A DNA stretch of 40,844 nt from contig DWYY01000002.1 in NCBI GenBank assembly GCA_019118445.1, positions 1-40,844 on the forward strand. The letters run 5' to 3'. How positions within the stretch are numbered: the stretch's first letter is position 1; every line of letters begins with the position of its first letter. Positions 1 to 8,171 of this stretch are shown piece by piece. The position numbers were made by a program, and so were the translations under genes. The notes beneath the pieces are model-generated. The model was not told the origin of the DNA. It was given only the letters and a program-made list of their open reading frames with translations, and did not search any database. Source of the DNA: Candidatus Eisenbergiella merdipullorum (GTDB taxonomy: Bacteria > Bacillota > Clostridia > Lachnospirales > Lachnospiraceae).

Positions 1-92
1 AATGTGTTTTTATTTACGTAACTGGCAGGTCACGTTTTTATTATACACATTAGGAGTTTTTATATCTGAATACATCGCTAAAGCTCCTATGG

Positions 93-118
93 AACCACGC
101 GACTATCGCGTGGTTTTC
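93..118 (+). terminator. Rho-independent terminator-like hairpin at left edge
   Basis: A perfect 9-bp stem (AACCACGCG at 93-101 with CGCGTGGTT at 107-115) around a 5-base loop is followed by TTTTCTT. It would end a plus-strand transcript entering from outside the window. The first 170 bases hold no convincing gene. Confidence 0.6.
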
Positions 119-131
119 TTGATACAAGAAA

Positions 132-166
132 CCGCTGCGCCAATAAATGGCGCGGCGGCTTTTTTT
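132..166. terminator. GC-rich terminator hairpin, possibly bidirectional
   Basis: A 10-bp stem (CCGCTGCGCC at 132-141 with GGCGCGGCGG at 149-158, one G-U pair) is followed on the plus strand by CTTTTTTT. On the minus strand the stem is followed by TTTCTTG, so it can also end the PepSY gene whose stop lies at 174. Confidence 0.7.
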
Positions 167-173
167 GTTCCGG

Positions 174-752
174 TCAGTCATCATATTCTATTTCATAGCT
201 TACGATGTCGCCGGTGGAGGCATTGACTTCATAGGAATATTCCCTCCAGCCTGCTTTCCATTCCAGTTCATATACAGCGATGCCGTGTTCATAGTCAAAT
301 CCGATCTCCATACGGCGGGTGTCGCTTTCAGCAACCCCGGCGTGGGACAGAGCCGCCTGTTTTGCGGCTTCAGCGGTAATGTATCCGGTTCCGGGAGCGG
401 CGGAAGATGCCGATGAGGAGGCAGGCGCCGCTGTTGTGGAGGGGGCGTAATATTCCGCGTCATAGTCGTAGGAGAGGATACTTCCGCTCACAGCATCGAT
501 GTCATAATCGTATTCCATATTTCCCTGGTAAAATTCCACTTCATATTCCGCGCGTCCGTCATCGTAATCCAGATGCGTCCGGATGAAGGTGACGTCTTCC
601 GCGGCAAGACCTGCGTTTTCCAGAGCGATCTGGCGGGCTTTTTCACTGCTGATGTAATTGGAGGCAGGGGCTGCAATCGCGGTGGCTCCGGCAAGAAGGG
701 CGAATCCAAGTGCGAAGGAGGCTGCGGTGCTCATCATTTTTCTTTTATTCAT
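174..752 (-). CDS. Secreted protein with two PepSY domains
   Basis: This is a 192-residue exported protein. Residues 1-28 form a signal peptide: MNKRKMM, then a hydrophobic stretch, with Ala-rich cleavage near AIAAPA. Two PepSY-type repeats follow. The first (about 33-97) runs from ISSEKARQIAL to SGSILSYDYD. The second (about 124-190) runs from ITAEAAKQAAL to TGDIVSYEIE. A Ser/Ala/Pro-rich linker joins them. PepSY domains are known as small extracytoplasmic domains associated with inhibition or control of peptidases and with signalling, but their exact role here is unknown. The protein is very acidic, with many Asp, Glu and Tyr. The ATG at 752 is chosen because an upstream ATG in another frame closes at once and AAGGA lies about 13 bases before it. 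The gene stands alone and ends at a strong hairpin. Confidence 0.85.
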   Translation of the reverse strand: MNKRKMMSTAASFALGFALLAGATAIAAPASNYISSEKARQIALENAGLAAEDVTFIRTHLDYDDGRAEYEVEFYQGNMEYDYDIDAVSGSILSYDYDAEYYAPSTTAAPASSSASSAAPGTGYITAEAAKQAALSHAGVAESDTRRMEIGFDYEHGIAVYELEWKAGWREYSYEVNASTGDIVSYEIEYDD

Positions 753-944
753 TTTCTCATTTTTCCTTTCTTGTATGACGTTTTAAGTTTTGTTTGGTAT
801 GTCTGTATCATAGGGAAGAAAGATTAAAGAAACATTAAAAAAGAAAAATTTATCAGAAGGACTCCGAATCCTGTCGCATTTTGTCGGATTCCGCATAGAT
901 TATACTAAAAGCATTCTGCCAAAACGGCAGAAAGGAGCAGATAC

Positions 945-2234
945 ATGTCAACGATCGGAATCATACTCCTGTGTATCGCTGCCGCCGTTGTGTTTGCCGT
1001 TCTTCTGATCCTGTCCATCCTGAAACTGCGCACGCGCTTTTTTACCCCCACAGAGGATAAGGCCGCACAGCAGGAAGCGCTGAACCGGGACATAAAGGCG
1101 GCGGGCTTTGCTTACAACAGAAAAGGAGACGTATTTTATTCACTGATGGACTGCTGGCAGCGGGAAATGGGCTACTGTCAGCTTTATGATGAAGGTTCCT
1201 CCTTGTTCAACATGGTGATGCACTGCGAACCCGTCCGTTTTTCCTATGCGGGAAAACGCTGGATGATCGAGCTGTGGAAGGGCCAGTACGGGATCACCAC
1301 AGGAGCGGAAGTGGGAATCTACAATACAGACCGGGAGGATATCCGCTCCGAGCGCTTCACCGGCCCTTTCTACGACTGCGCCCGGGATTCGGAACGCCTT
1401 CCCATGAGCTTCGTGCTCCGCAAAAACGGACGTGTCCTTTTCAAAAGAAACGGCCTGCACTGGTGGCTGACCGGATTCCGTCTGGGAGAGTTTTCTTCGC
1501 CTGACGAACTCACCCTGGATGTACGCATCCGTTTTCCAAACCGCGCAATGCGGGACGCCTTCCTCGGCGGTCTTCAGGAGCTTGGCTACGGCGGCCGGGA
1601 ATACGCCGTATATGGAAATACCGTGACCGTTCACTATACCACGCCGCACAATCCCCAGCCACTCTCCCACGGTTCTCTTCAGGAGGCGGCTGTCCAGGAG
1701 ATCAACGAGGCTAATTGCGCGCTGTACCGGCAGGTGACAGGAAAATATACGGATACCCTGGATAAGCTGGAATACATCAAGGCTCTTGTTCCGGAACTCT
1801 ATGAATTTTTCCTGCATTCCCTGTACGGGAAAGCCTTTTATGACAGCTTCCGCTGGCTGCTGGACCTGATCCATGCACAGAGGCCCGCACCTAAGCCGGT
1901 CCCGCCTGCCCCTTATCCGCCGGGCACCTGCCCTTCGGAACCCTGTGCGCCGGATTCCTGTACGCCGGATTCCTGTGGCAGCCCCTCCCCCTGCAGGCCG
2001 CGTCCGGATTCCTGCTGTCTCTCCTGCAGGCCCAACCGGCTCTGCTGCGGATGCTGCGAGGAATGCCCGTACCGCCGGGTTTCCTGCGGAAGCCGTTCCT
2101 CCTGCCAATCCTACGGTTCCAGACAGCACATGAGCCTGAGCTATCACTGTCCAGACCCGCCTGCGTCTGAGGATTGCCGCACAGGCCGGGAAAGGAGGCA
2201 GGCAGATGCCCTCTCTTACCGCAAAGCTCGATAA
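945..2234 (+). CDS. DUF4474-family membrane-anchored protein with Cys-rich tail
   Basis: This 429-residue protein has one N-terminal membrane segment (residues about 3-25, IGIILLCIAAAVVFAVLLIL). A central domain (about 45-250) resembles the clostridial DUF4474 family, with GDVFYSLMDCWQREMGYC and a Trp-rich GKRWMIELWKGQYG block. An alpha-helical stretch (250-315) follows. The last 110 residues are very different: Pro/Cys/Ser-rich with many CxxxC and CC pairs, resembling a metal-binding or disulfide-rich tail. No function is known for the domain. AAAGGAG lies 8 bases before the ATG at 945. The 3' end overlaps the next gene by 29 bases in another frame, which suggests translational coupling to the phosphoesterase. 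Confidence 0.8.
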   Translation: MSTIGIILLCIAAAVVFAVLLILSILKLRTRFFTPTEDKAAQQEALNRDIKAAGFAYNRKGDVFYSLMDCWQREMGYCQLYDEGSSLFNMVMHCEPVRFSYAGKRWMIELWKGQYGITTGAEVGIYNTDREDIRSERFTGPFYDCARDSERLPMSFVLRKNGRVLFKRNGLHWWLTGFRLGEFSSPDELTLDVRIRFPNRAMRDAFLGGLQELGYGGREYAVYGNTVTVHYTTPHNPQPLSHGSLQEAAVQEINEANCALYRQVTGKYTDTLDKLEYIKALVPELYEFFLHSLYGKAFYDSFRWLLDLIHAQRPAPKPVPPAPYPPGTCPSEPCAPDSCTPDSCGSPSPCRPRPDSCCLSCRPNRLCCGCCEECPYRRVSCGSRSSCQSYGSRQHMSLSYHCPDPPASEDCRTGRERRQADALSYRKAR

Positions 2235-3126
2235 GCTCTATGCCACATCGCCCGTTCTGCCCTTTGATAACAGCTCGCGCATCATCATCATGAGCGACTG
2301 CCACAGAGGGCAGGGCAACGGAGGCGACAATTTTCTTCCAAACAGCGTGATCTACCAGGGCGCTATGGAATATTACTATCGGAACGGTTATTCCTATATC
2401 GAGCTGGGCGACGGCGACGAACTCTGGGAAAACCGCTGCATCGGCGTGATCCTGCGGACCTATGGCCGCATCTTCCGGCTGTTGGGAGAGTTCCAGAAGG
2501 AAAACCGTCTCTTTCTGCTCTATGGCAACCACGACATCGTAAAACGCCGGAAAACTTTCGCGCAGGCAGCCTGCGATGCCTATGCCTGCGACGCGCCGGA
2601 AGAACCGGATAACATTTTTGAACAGACAAAAGCTTCCGAAAGCCTGATCCTGGAAAACCGCGGCACCGGGCAGCGTCTGTTCCTGATACACGGCCATCAG
2701 GGAAGCCTTTTAAACGATGAACTGTGGCCGCTCGGCCGTTTTCTGGTCCGTTACCTCTGGCGGCCATTGGAAATCATTGGCTTTACCGCCCCCACGGGTG
2801 CGGGCCGTTCCCGCAGGCTCATGGAAAAAATAGAAAAACAGCTTTGCTCTTACGCTTCTTCCACCGGAAGGATCCTCATCGCCGGGCATACCCACCGGCC
2901 TGTTTTCCCGGAGCCCGGCGCCTGCCCCTATTTCAACGACGGAAGCTGTGTCCATCCGCAGTGCATCACCGGACTTGAGATCCGGTCAGGCCGCATCAGT
3001 CTGGTACGCTGGGCCGCGTCTTCCGACGACAGCCTTCATCTGGTCATCCGGCGGGAAACGCTGAACGGGCCGACAGCGCTTGAGGAATATGACCAGGCCC
3101 AAAGCTTTGGTTCTTTATTAAAATGA
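2206..3126 (+). CDS. Calcineurin-like metallophosphoesterase
   Basis: This 306-residue cytoplasmic enzyme has the full set of calcineurin-fold metal ligands. They are D31 and H33 in SDCHRG, D69 and D71 in GDGDE, N108-H109-D110 in GNHD, H162 and H164 in HGHQG, and H228 and H230 in GHTHRP. The family hydrolyses phosphoesters at a two-metal centre. Proteins with an HGHQ block and a helical insertion (about 170-215) occur among UDP-diacylglucosamine-hydrolase-like phosphoesterases, but the substrate cannot be read from sequence. The gene starts inside the end of the DUF4474 gene. AAAGGAGGCAGGCAG stands directly before the ATG, so expression of both is probably linked. Confidence 0.85.
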   Translation: MPSLTAKLDKLYATSPVLPFDNSSRIIIMSDCHRGQGNGGDNFLPNSVIYQGAMEYYYRNGYSYIELGDGDELWENRCIGVILRTYGRIFRLLGEFQKENRLFLLYGNHDIVKRRKTFAQAACDAYACDAPEEPDNIFEQTKASESLILENRGTGQRLFLIHGHQGSLLNDELWPLGRFLVRYLWRPLEIIGFTAPTGAGRSRRLMEKIEKQLCSYASSTGRILIAGHTHRPVFPEPGACPYFNDGSCVHPQCITGLEIRSGRISLVRWAASSDDSLHLVIRRETLNGPTALEEYDQAQSFGSLLK

Positions 3127-3130
3127 CTTC

Positions 3131-3154
3131 AGGCCGGGATCGGATTCCCGGCCT
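3131..3154 (+). terminator. Hairpin after phosphoesterase gene
   Basis: A perfect 9-bp stem (AGGCCGGGA at 3131-3139 with TCCCGGCCT at 3146-3154) lies five bases after the phosphoesterase stop. No T-run follows, so termination is likely but not certain. Confidence 0.5.
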
Positions 3155-3209
3155 GGGGCCTTCTGTACACACAGCGAAAAGTCAGAGCATTTTCCAGCCA
3201 CGGCGGCTG

Positions 3210-4199
3210 TTAAATAAATGGCCTGCGGTCCAAAACATTTTTCAGCGGCGTCTCGCAGTCAATTTTTCCGGGCAGGGCGATCTGAAGCTCTGATAAGGCG
3301 CAGACAGCCCCAAACAGCATGTGAAGATCATTGAGCCCCTCATCCGTTTCCGGATCCAGCGAATCCAGCCAGGGAATATATTTCTGAGCGAAATCCCATA
3401 AAAGCATTTTGATCTCATCAAAACGATATCCTGTCTGCCGGGAAGCGCGGTTCATTGCGAACACCCAGTCTATTTCCATAAAGCCGACGCTTCGTCCAAA
3501 CGTATCCGGCAATTCTCCGTTTTGATACATATCGATGCAGGAATCGATCAGCCGTTCCGGATTCGGAAATGCCTCTCTTGCATTTTCATAATTAAACAGA
3601 TAATGGAACCAGCCAAACAGCTGATGCGACAACGGCGCAGTACCGGGATGTCCCGATACCCCAAGTCCTGTCCGCTTATCATTATTCTGATCCAGCCATC
3701 CAAAATATTTTTTTCTCCATTGCATATCCGCAGTTCTGGTAATTGTGAATGCGGCGGCCAGGCCGGCCCCCTGATGCGAATTATTCCATGGATTATCGCC
3801 CCAATCCAGCCCGTTCAAAAAAGAAGCCATTTCTTCATAATCCAGATATTTCAGCAAATCCGTAAGAGGATACAGAGGGGAAGCGTCAAACAGTTCGAGG
3901 GCGGCGATACAGTGCGCCGTCGTATGTATCGTGTGATGCGTTCCCTCAAAATACAGTCCGGTCTGAGGGTTCTGCATTTCCTGCAGGGTTTTTATCCATT
4001 CTTCCCTTTTTTGCGGGTCCCCTGGAAAATGGCCGATGGTATACAGGATATTGGCAGCGTCCGCGCAGCCGTATTCGTTTACCCCCATCTTGCGGCTTTT
4101 TTCCGCATCCTGCCATAAATACCGCGCATACCTCCCTTCCCCTATCCGATGCTTCTCCACAATGCTGTCTGCTTTTGCGATCAATCCACTGATATTCAT
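3210..4199 (-). CDS. Uncharacterised protein, alpha/alpha-toroid-like
   Basis: This 329-residue soluble protein has no signal peptide. I do not recognise a named family. A block at about residues 90-115 (QNPQTGLYFEGTHHTIHTTA) resembles the repeat of terpenoid-cyclase/prenyltransferase-type toroids: Gln/Asn, turn, Gly, aromatic, then a helix with HTTAHCIAALELF. Further His/Trp/Asp-rich blocks (WGDNPWNNSHQGAG, GHPGTAPLSHQLFGWFHYL) look like an active-site cleft. An alpha/alpha-barrel glycosidase-like or lyase-like fold is therefore possible but is only an inference. GGAGG lies 11 bases before the ATG. It follows a truncated AraC gene by 21 bases in the same direction, so that regulator probably once controlled it. 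Confidence 0.7.
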   Translation of the reverse strand: MNISGLIAKADSIVEKHRIGEGRYARYLWQDAEKSRKMGVNEYGCADAANILYTIGHFPGDPQKREEWIKTLQEMQNPQTGLYFEGTHHTIHTTAHCIAALELFDASPLYPLTDLLKYLDYEEMASFLNGLDWGDNPWNNSHQGAGLAAAFTITRTADMQWRKKYFGWLDQNNDKRTGLGVSGHPGTAPLSHQLFGWFHYLFNYENAREAFPNPERLIDSCIDMYQNGELPDTFGRSVGFMEIDWVFAMNRASRQTGYRFDEIKMLLWDFAQKYIPWLDSLDPETDEGLNDLHMLFGAVCALSELQIALPGKIDCETPLKNVLDRRPFI

Positions 4200-4220
4200 G
4201 CTGTTTTTTCCTCCATGCAG

Positions 4221-4745
4221 CTAATTTCCTTCTGCGCTCCTTCTTCTTTTTCTTCTGTATCCGCTCGGCGTCATCCCTGTGCTCTTCGTGAAAAACGCAC
4301 TAAAGTTAGCCAGTTCGTCAAATCCCACCGCCCCGGCTATTTCATTGATGCTGTTCTCTGTACTCCTAAGCAATACCTTCGACTTATTGATCCTCTTTTG
4401 CGTATAAAGCTCCATCGCGCTCATATTAAAATACTGATGGCACAATCTTTGTAACTGGGAAGGCGAAATGCTGAAATGTCTGGCGACGGTATCCACATGA
4501 AGCCTTTCGGCGATGTGGGCCTCCATGTATTCTGAGATCTGCCTGTCAATCCTCCCCCTTTCTCCGTATTCTAATCGCTCCACGATCTCAGCAAGGCCTT
4601 CGCAAGCCAATATTGATGCTTTCATTGTATCAACTTCGCTTCCATTTGCAAGCAGCATTTCCATTTTCTGCGTCCGTTCCAGGAAGGACCAACGCCCAGA
4701 TAGAGTCCAGCAGCCGCAGCCCATAAGCTTTGACGATCTGTTTCT
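4221..4745 (-). pseudogene. AraC-family regulator, 5'-truncated remnant
   Basis: The C-terminal two-helix AraC DNA-binding domain is well preserved (LHVDTVARHFSISPSQLQRL through NSINEIAGAVGFDELANFSA to GMTPSGYRRKRR). The N-terminal sensor domain is missing. Upstream of about 4690 the best protein-like frame changes: IVKAYGLRLLDSIWAL is readable one frame over. All frames then run into the stop of the neighbouring DUF4179 gene at 4755. A 167-residue frame starting at an ATG at 4724 is open but has no clear ribosome site. I read this as a regulator that lost its 5' half and acquired a frameshift. A short functional DNA-binding protein is less likely. Confidence 0.65.
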
Positions 4746-4754
4746 TCCGCTTCC

Positions 4755-5873
4755 TCACTCCATGGGAAACGTCACCCTCCAGTCTCCCTTAACCAATTCT
4801 GAACAGGTGCTGAAATACCCCCAGACAGACCATCCCTCTGTGATCATTTCCGTTTCCACCTCAAAAAAATATTCCTGATAGCTTCCGGTCTGTTCCTCAT
4901 CCCAGAAGCTCACGCTTCCAAAGCTGGAAACGACATTTCCCTGCCCGTCCTTCAGGTAAACATAGCCATGATTGTCCGTCTTCAGGATATCCGCATAATG
5001 TACCTGGATGTGAAGCCTGCCGTCCACCCATCCGTATGCAGTGACCGTCACGCCATCCACCGGAGAAAAGGTCTGGCCCTCATCCGGTTTCAGAAAGCCT
5101 TTCCGCTCCTCCTCTTCGACTTTTTCCATATCCATCCCGCCGCTTCCACGGACGGACACGTCTAACTGAAGCTCCGCTTTTTCCTCTATCTGGCTCAGGT
5201 CCATCTCCGGCAGTTCCTTCTCCACCCTCTGTTTTCCAGTGAGAAATCCGGAAACGCGGAAATCAACCTTCTGTCCATCGATTTTTTCCCCATTTCTCTG
5301 CTTCATCTGAACCAGAAAAAACGCTTTCCCGCTCTCCGGATCAAAATCGATCAGGGAACAGGTGCCGGAACTGTCCCCGGAGGAACAGATGGAATAGCTG
5401 TCAAACAGATCCACGGTTTCATCGATTCGTTCCCCTGCAAGGTCCTGCATGGAAAGGCAGATTTCCGCCGTATCCGCATGCACATACACTGCTTCCACCT
5501 CCATCCGGATTCCGTTGTCCTCACAGGAAACCTGAACCGGCGTAAGGCGTTTCGCAGTTTCCGGATAGAGAGAAAACAGGATTTCGTAGGCCGGCATGCT
5601 TCCCGCCGCCACGGCCGCAAGCAGGGAAGAAGCGGAAAGAAACACCGCCCCCGCCAAGCATGCCGCCGCAATGCGCAGCCGCCTCAGGACACTGCGCGGC
5701 AACCCAAGCGGCTGCTTGAGAAACCTGCATAGAAACCCGCCTAGCAGTCTGCAGGGAAACCTGCGCGGCAACCCTCGCGCCGATCTCTCCTGTCGCTTGA
5801 TCGTCTTTCCCGCTTCCAAAATATAACGGTCCTCAATAGCGCTGACCGCCGCTTCGATATCCCGGATATTCAT
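4755..5873 (-). CDS. DUF4179 membrane protein, probable anti-sigma factor
   Basis: This 372-residue protein has a short cytoplasmic part, one membrane segment (about 66-91, LRIAAACLAGAVFLSASSLLAA) and a beta-rich outer part of about 280 residues with a DUF4179-like middle. DUF4179 proteins usually follow an ECF sigma factor gene and are thought to hold the sigma factor at the membrane. Here the ATG at 5873 overlaps the sigma stop as ATGA, and GGGGGAG lies just before it; the longer frame to 5936 is rejected for this reason. The cytoplasmic segment (residues about 30-65) is an unusual run of Leu/Pro/Arg/Cys/Phe with short internal repeats (GLPRRFPCRLLGGFLCRFL). Confidence 0.8.
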   Translation of the reverse strand: MNIRDIEAAVSAIEDRYILEAGKTIKRQERSARGLPRRFPCRLLGGFLCRFLKQPLGLPRSVLRRLRIAAACLAGAVFLSASSLLAAVAAGSMPAYEILFSLYPETAKRLTPVQVSCEDNGIRMEVEAVYVHADTAEICLSMQDLAGERIDETVDLFDSYSICSSGDSSGTCSLIDFDPESGKAFFLVQMKQRNGEKIDGQKVDFRVSGFLTGKQRVEKELPEMDLSQIEEKAELQLDVSVRGSGGMDMEKVEEEERKGFLKPDEGQTFSPVDGVTVTAYGWVDGRLHIQVHYADILKTDNHGYVYLKDGQGNVVSSFGSVSFWDEEQTGSYQEYFFEVETEMITEGWSVWGYFSTCSELVKGDWRVTFPME

Positions 5874-6430
5874 AAGCTCCCCCTTTCTGCCTGTTTCAGA
5901 TATTGCTTCAGCTTTTCTCTGGTCCGGTGCAGACACACCCTGACCGCATTCCGGGTCATATGCAGATTCTCCGCGATCTCCAAAATAGAAAGGCAGTACC
6001 AGTATCTCTGCACGAACATCACCCGGTCCCGGCCGGGCAGCGTTTTCAGGAATGCGTTCAGTTCTCCCGCCAGCTCTCTCGCCAGAATTTCCTCCTCCAC
6101 GCTTCTGCCGCTGTCCAGGCAGTCCGCGATCTCTTCCAGGATCACGTCATACTGACGGTTTCTTTTCTGTGCGGTGTTGGAATGGTATCTTTTCAGGGAC
6201 AGATTCCTTACGATCCTGCAAATATATGGCTGAAGCATGTCCGGCCGTTCGGGCGGAATCGCGTTCCAGGCCGCCAGAAGCGCGTCGTTCAGGCATTCTT
6301 CCGCATCCTCCCGGTTATTCAAAATTTTACAGGCAATGCTTCTGCACAGCCCGCCATATTTCCGGGACAGCTCCACAACAGCGTTTTCTGACCGCTCGAA
6401 AAAGAGCTGAATGATCAGATGGTCTTCCAA
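5870..6430 (-). CDS. ECF-type RNA polymerase sigma factor
   Basis: This 186-residue sigma-70 family protein has only regions 2 and 4. Region 2 is at about 20-80, with the core-binding block REDAEECLNDALLAAWNAIP and IVRNLSLKRYH. Region 4 is at about 125-175, with ILEIAENLHMTRNAVRVCLHRTREKLK as the helix-turn-helix that reads the -35 element. The start codon is TTG at 6430, preceded by GGAGGTGGAGG; no ATG precedes region 2 at a suitable place. It is translationally coupled to the DUF4179 gene, the usual sigma/anti-sigma arrangement, so it probably responds to a cell-envelope signal. Its regulon is not visible here. Confidence 0.9.
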   Translation of the reverse strand: MEDHLIIQLFFERSENAVVELSRKYGGLCRSIACKILNNREDAEECLNDALLAAWNAIPPERPDMLQPYICRIVRNLSLKRYHSNTAQKRNRQYDVILEEIADCLDSGRSVEEEILARELAGELNAFLKTLPGRDRVMFVQRYWYCLSILEIAENLHMTRNAVRVCLHRTREKLKQYLKQAERGSL

Positions 6431-6524
6431 GTGCCTCCACCTCCCTCATCTGTATACTACGTTTTTCCCCCTTTGTATTACAGGATATCTTATTTTTCCG
6501 AAAAAAAATACCGAAACCCCGTCC

Positions 6525-6553
6525 TTGATTTACTGGGGCAGCTTCCGTATAAT
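6525..6553 (+). promoter_or_regulatory. Sigma-A-type promoter of putP
   Basis: TTGATT at 6525-6530 and a perfect TATAAT at 6548-6553 are separated by 17 bases. The putP start lies 65 bases downstream with AAGGAG at 6601. Confidence 0.75.
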
Positions 6554-6617
6554 AAATGATGTATCACAGTAAAGATGTAAAGAGTTAAAGGGGTAAATTA
6601 AAGGAGAAAAGGGAAAA

Positions 6618-8171
6618 ATGGGAGATTCACTTCAGATCATGATCGTCATGATCCTCTACATGCTGGTGGTGATCGGTATCGGCCTTGCATTCGCAAAAAG
6701 ATCCAATCAAAGCTCTGAGGACTATTTCCTCGGCGGCAGGACGCTGGGGCCGTGGGTCACCGCCATGAGCGCGGAAGCGTCGGATATGTCTGGATGGCTG
6801 CTGATGGGACTGCCCGGCGTCGCCTACTGGAGCGGTATTTCCGATGCAGCCTGGACAGCCATCGGCCTTGCCGTAGGGACCTATGTCAACTGGCTGATCA
6901 CGTCAAAACGGCTCCGCCGCTACAGCGAGAAGGCGGGAGACGCTATCACGCTGCCGGAGTTTTTTTCAAACCGTTTTCATGAAAAAAGCAAGGTCATCAT
7001 GACCATCGCTGCACTGTTCATTCTGATCTTCTTTACCGTGTATGCGGCAAGCTGCCTGGTGACATGCGGCAAACTGTTTTCCACTCTGTTCGGCTTTGGG
7101 TATGTACCCATGATGATCGTGGGCGCCGCCTTTGTGCTGATCTATACCATCATCGGCGGATTTCTGGCGGAGAGCGCCTCGGATTTCATGCAGGCCATTG
7201 TGATGATCGTTGCGCTGCTGGTCGTAGTCGCAACCGGCACGGCTGCTGCAGGAGGACTAGGAGCCGTGTTGGACAACGCGGCGTCCATCCCTGGATTTCT
7301 GGATTTCTTTGGGATTGCCACACCGGCCACCATTGACGGAGTTCAGCAGGCAGTGGACGGCGTGCCGCAGTTCGGCGCCGCCGGGACATACGGCCCCCTC
7401 AACATCGTCTCTACACTGGCATGGGGACTTGGATATTTCGGAATCCCCCAGGTGCTTCTCCGGTTCATGGCGATCCGCAGCGAGAATGAGCTGAAACAGT
7501 CCCGCCGCATCGCCACGGTATGGGTGGTGATCTCCCTGTCCGTCGCGGTATTCATCGGCCTGATGGGGCGTGCCCTCTTTCCTACGTCGCTTACCACCGC
7601 GTCTGAGGCGGAAAATGTGTTTATCCTGCTTTCCACCAGCCTGCTTCCGCCGGTGCTGGCGGGTCTGGTCATGGCCGGCATCCTGGCCGCCACCATCAGT
7701 TCCTCGGACTCTTATCTGCTGATCGCGGCCTCTGCCTTTGCCAAGAACATTTACCAGGGGCTGCTGCACCGAAAAGCAACGGATAAACAGGTACTGACGA
7801 TTTCCCGCCTGACGCTGTTAATGATCACTTGCGTCGCAATCCTCATCGCACTGGATGAAAACAGCGTGATCTTCTCCATCGTGAGCTTCGCCTGGGCGGG
7901 CTTCGGAGCCACCTTCGGCCCGCTGATGATCCTGTGCCTGTTCTGGAAACGGATCAATCGGACGGGCGCTATCACAGGCATGGTAAGCGGCGGCGGAATG
8001 GTGTTCATCTGGAAGCTCCTGATCCGGCCGTTAGGCGGGGCGTGGGATATCTATGAGCTCCTGCCTGCGTTCCTGTTCTCCTGCCTGTGTATCGTTGTCG
8101 CCTCCCTGTTGACAGCTCCGCCTTCTCAGGAAATTCAGTGGGAGTTCGATGAAGTCCGCTCAGGAGGCTGA
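6618..8171 (+). CDS. putP: Sodium/proline symporter PutP
   Basis: This 517-residue membrane protein of the sodium/solute symporter family is predicted to import proline with Na+. Family signatures are clear. SNQSSEDYFLGGRTLGPWVTAMSAEASDMSGWLLMG spans the first helices and holds the conserved Na+-site Ser/Asp region. IIGGFLAESASDFMQAIVMI, LGYFGIPQVLLRFMAIRSE and MAGILAATISSSDSYLL follow. About 13 hydrophobic helices can be counted, and the length matches PutP. AAGGAG is 11 bases before the ATG. No proline-catabolic gene is next to it. Its last 37 bases overlap the 3' end of the opposing GH2 gene. Confidence 0.92.
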   Translation: MGDSLQIMIVMILYMLVVIGIGLAFAKRSNQSSEDYFLGGRTLGPWVTAMSAEASDMSGWLLMGLPGVAYWSGISDAAWTAIGLAVGTYVNWLITSKRLRRYSEKAGDAITLPEFFSNRFHEKSKVIMTIAALFILIFFTVYAASCLVTCGKLFSTLFGFGYVPMMIVGAAFVLIYTIIGGFLAESASDFMQAIVMIVALLVVVATGTAAAGGLGAVLDNAASIPGFLDFFGIATPATIDGVQQAVDGVPQFGAAGTYGPLNIVSTLAWGLGYFGIPQVLLRFMAIRSENELKQSRRIATVWVVISLSVAVFIGLMGRALFPTSLTTASEAENVFILLSTSLLPPVLAGLVMAGILAATISSSDSYLLIAASAFAKNIYQGLLHRKATDKQVLTISRLTLLMITCVAILIALDENSVIFSIVSFAWAGFGATFGPLMILCLFWKRINRTGAITGMVSGGGMVFIWKLLIRPLGGAWDIYELLPAFLFSCLCIVVASLLTAPPSQEIQWEFDEVRSGG

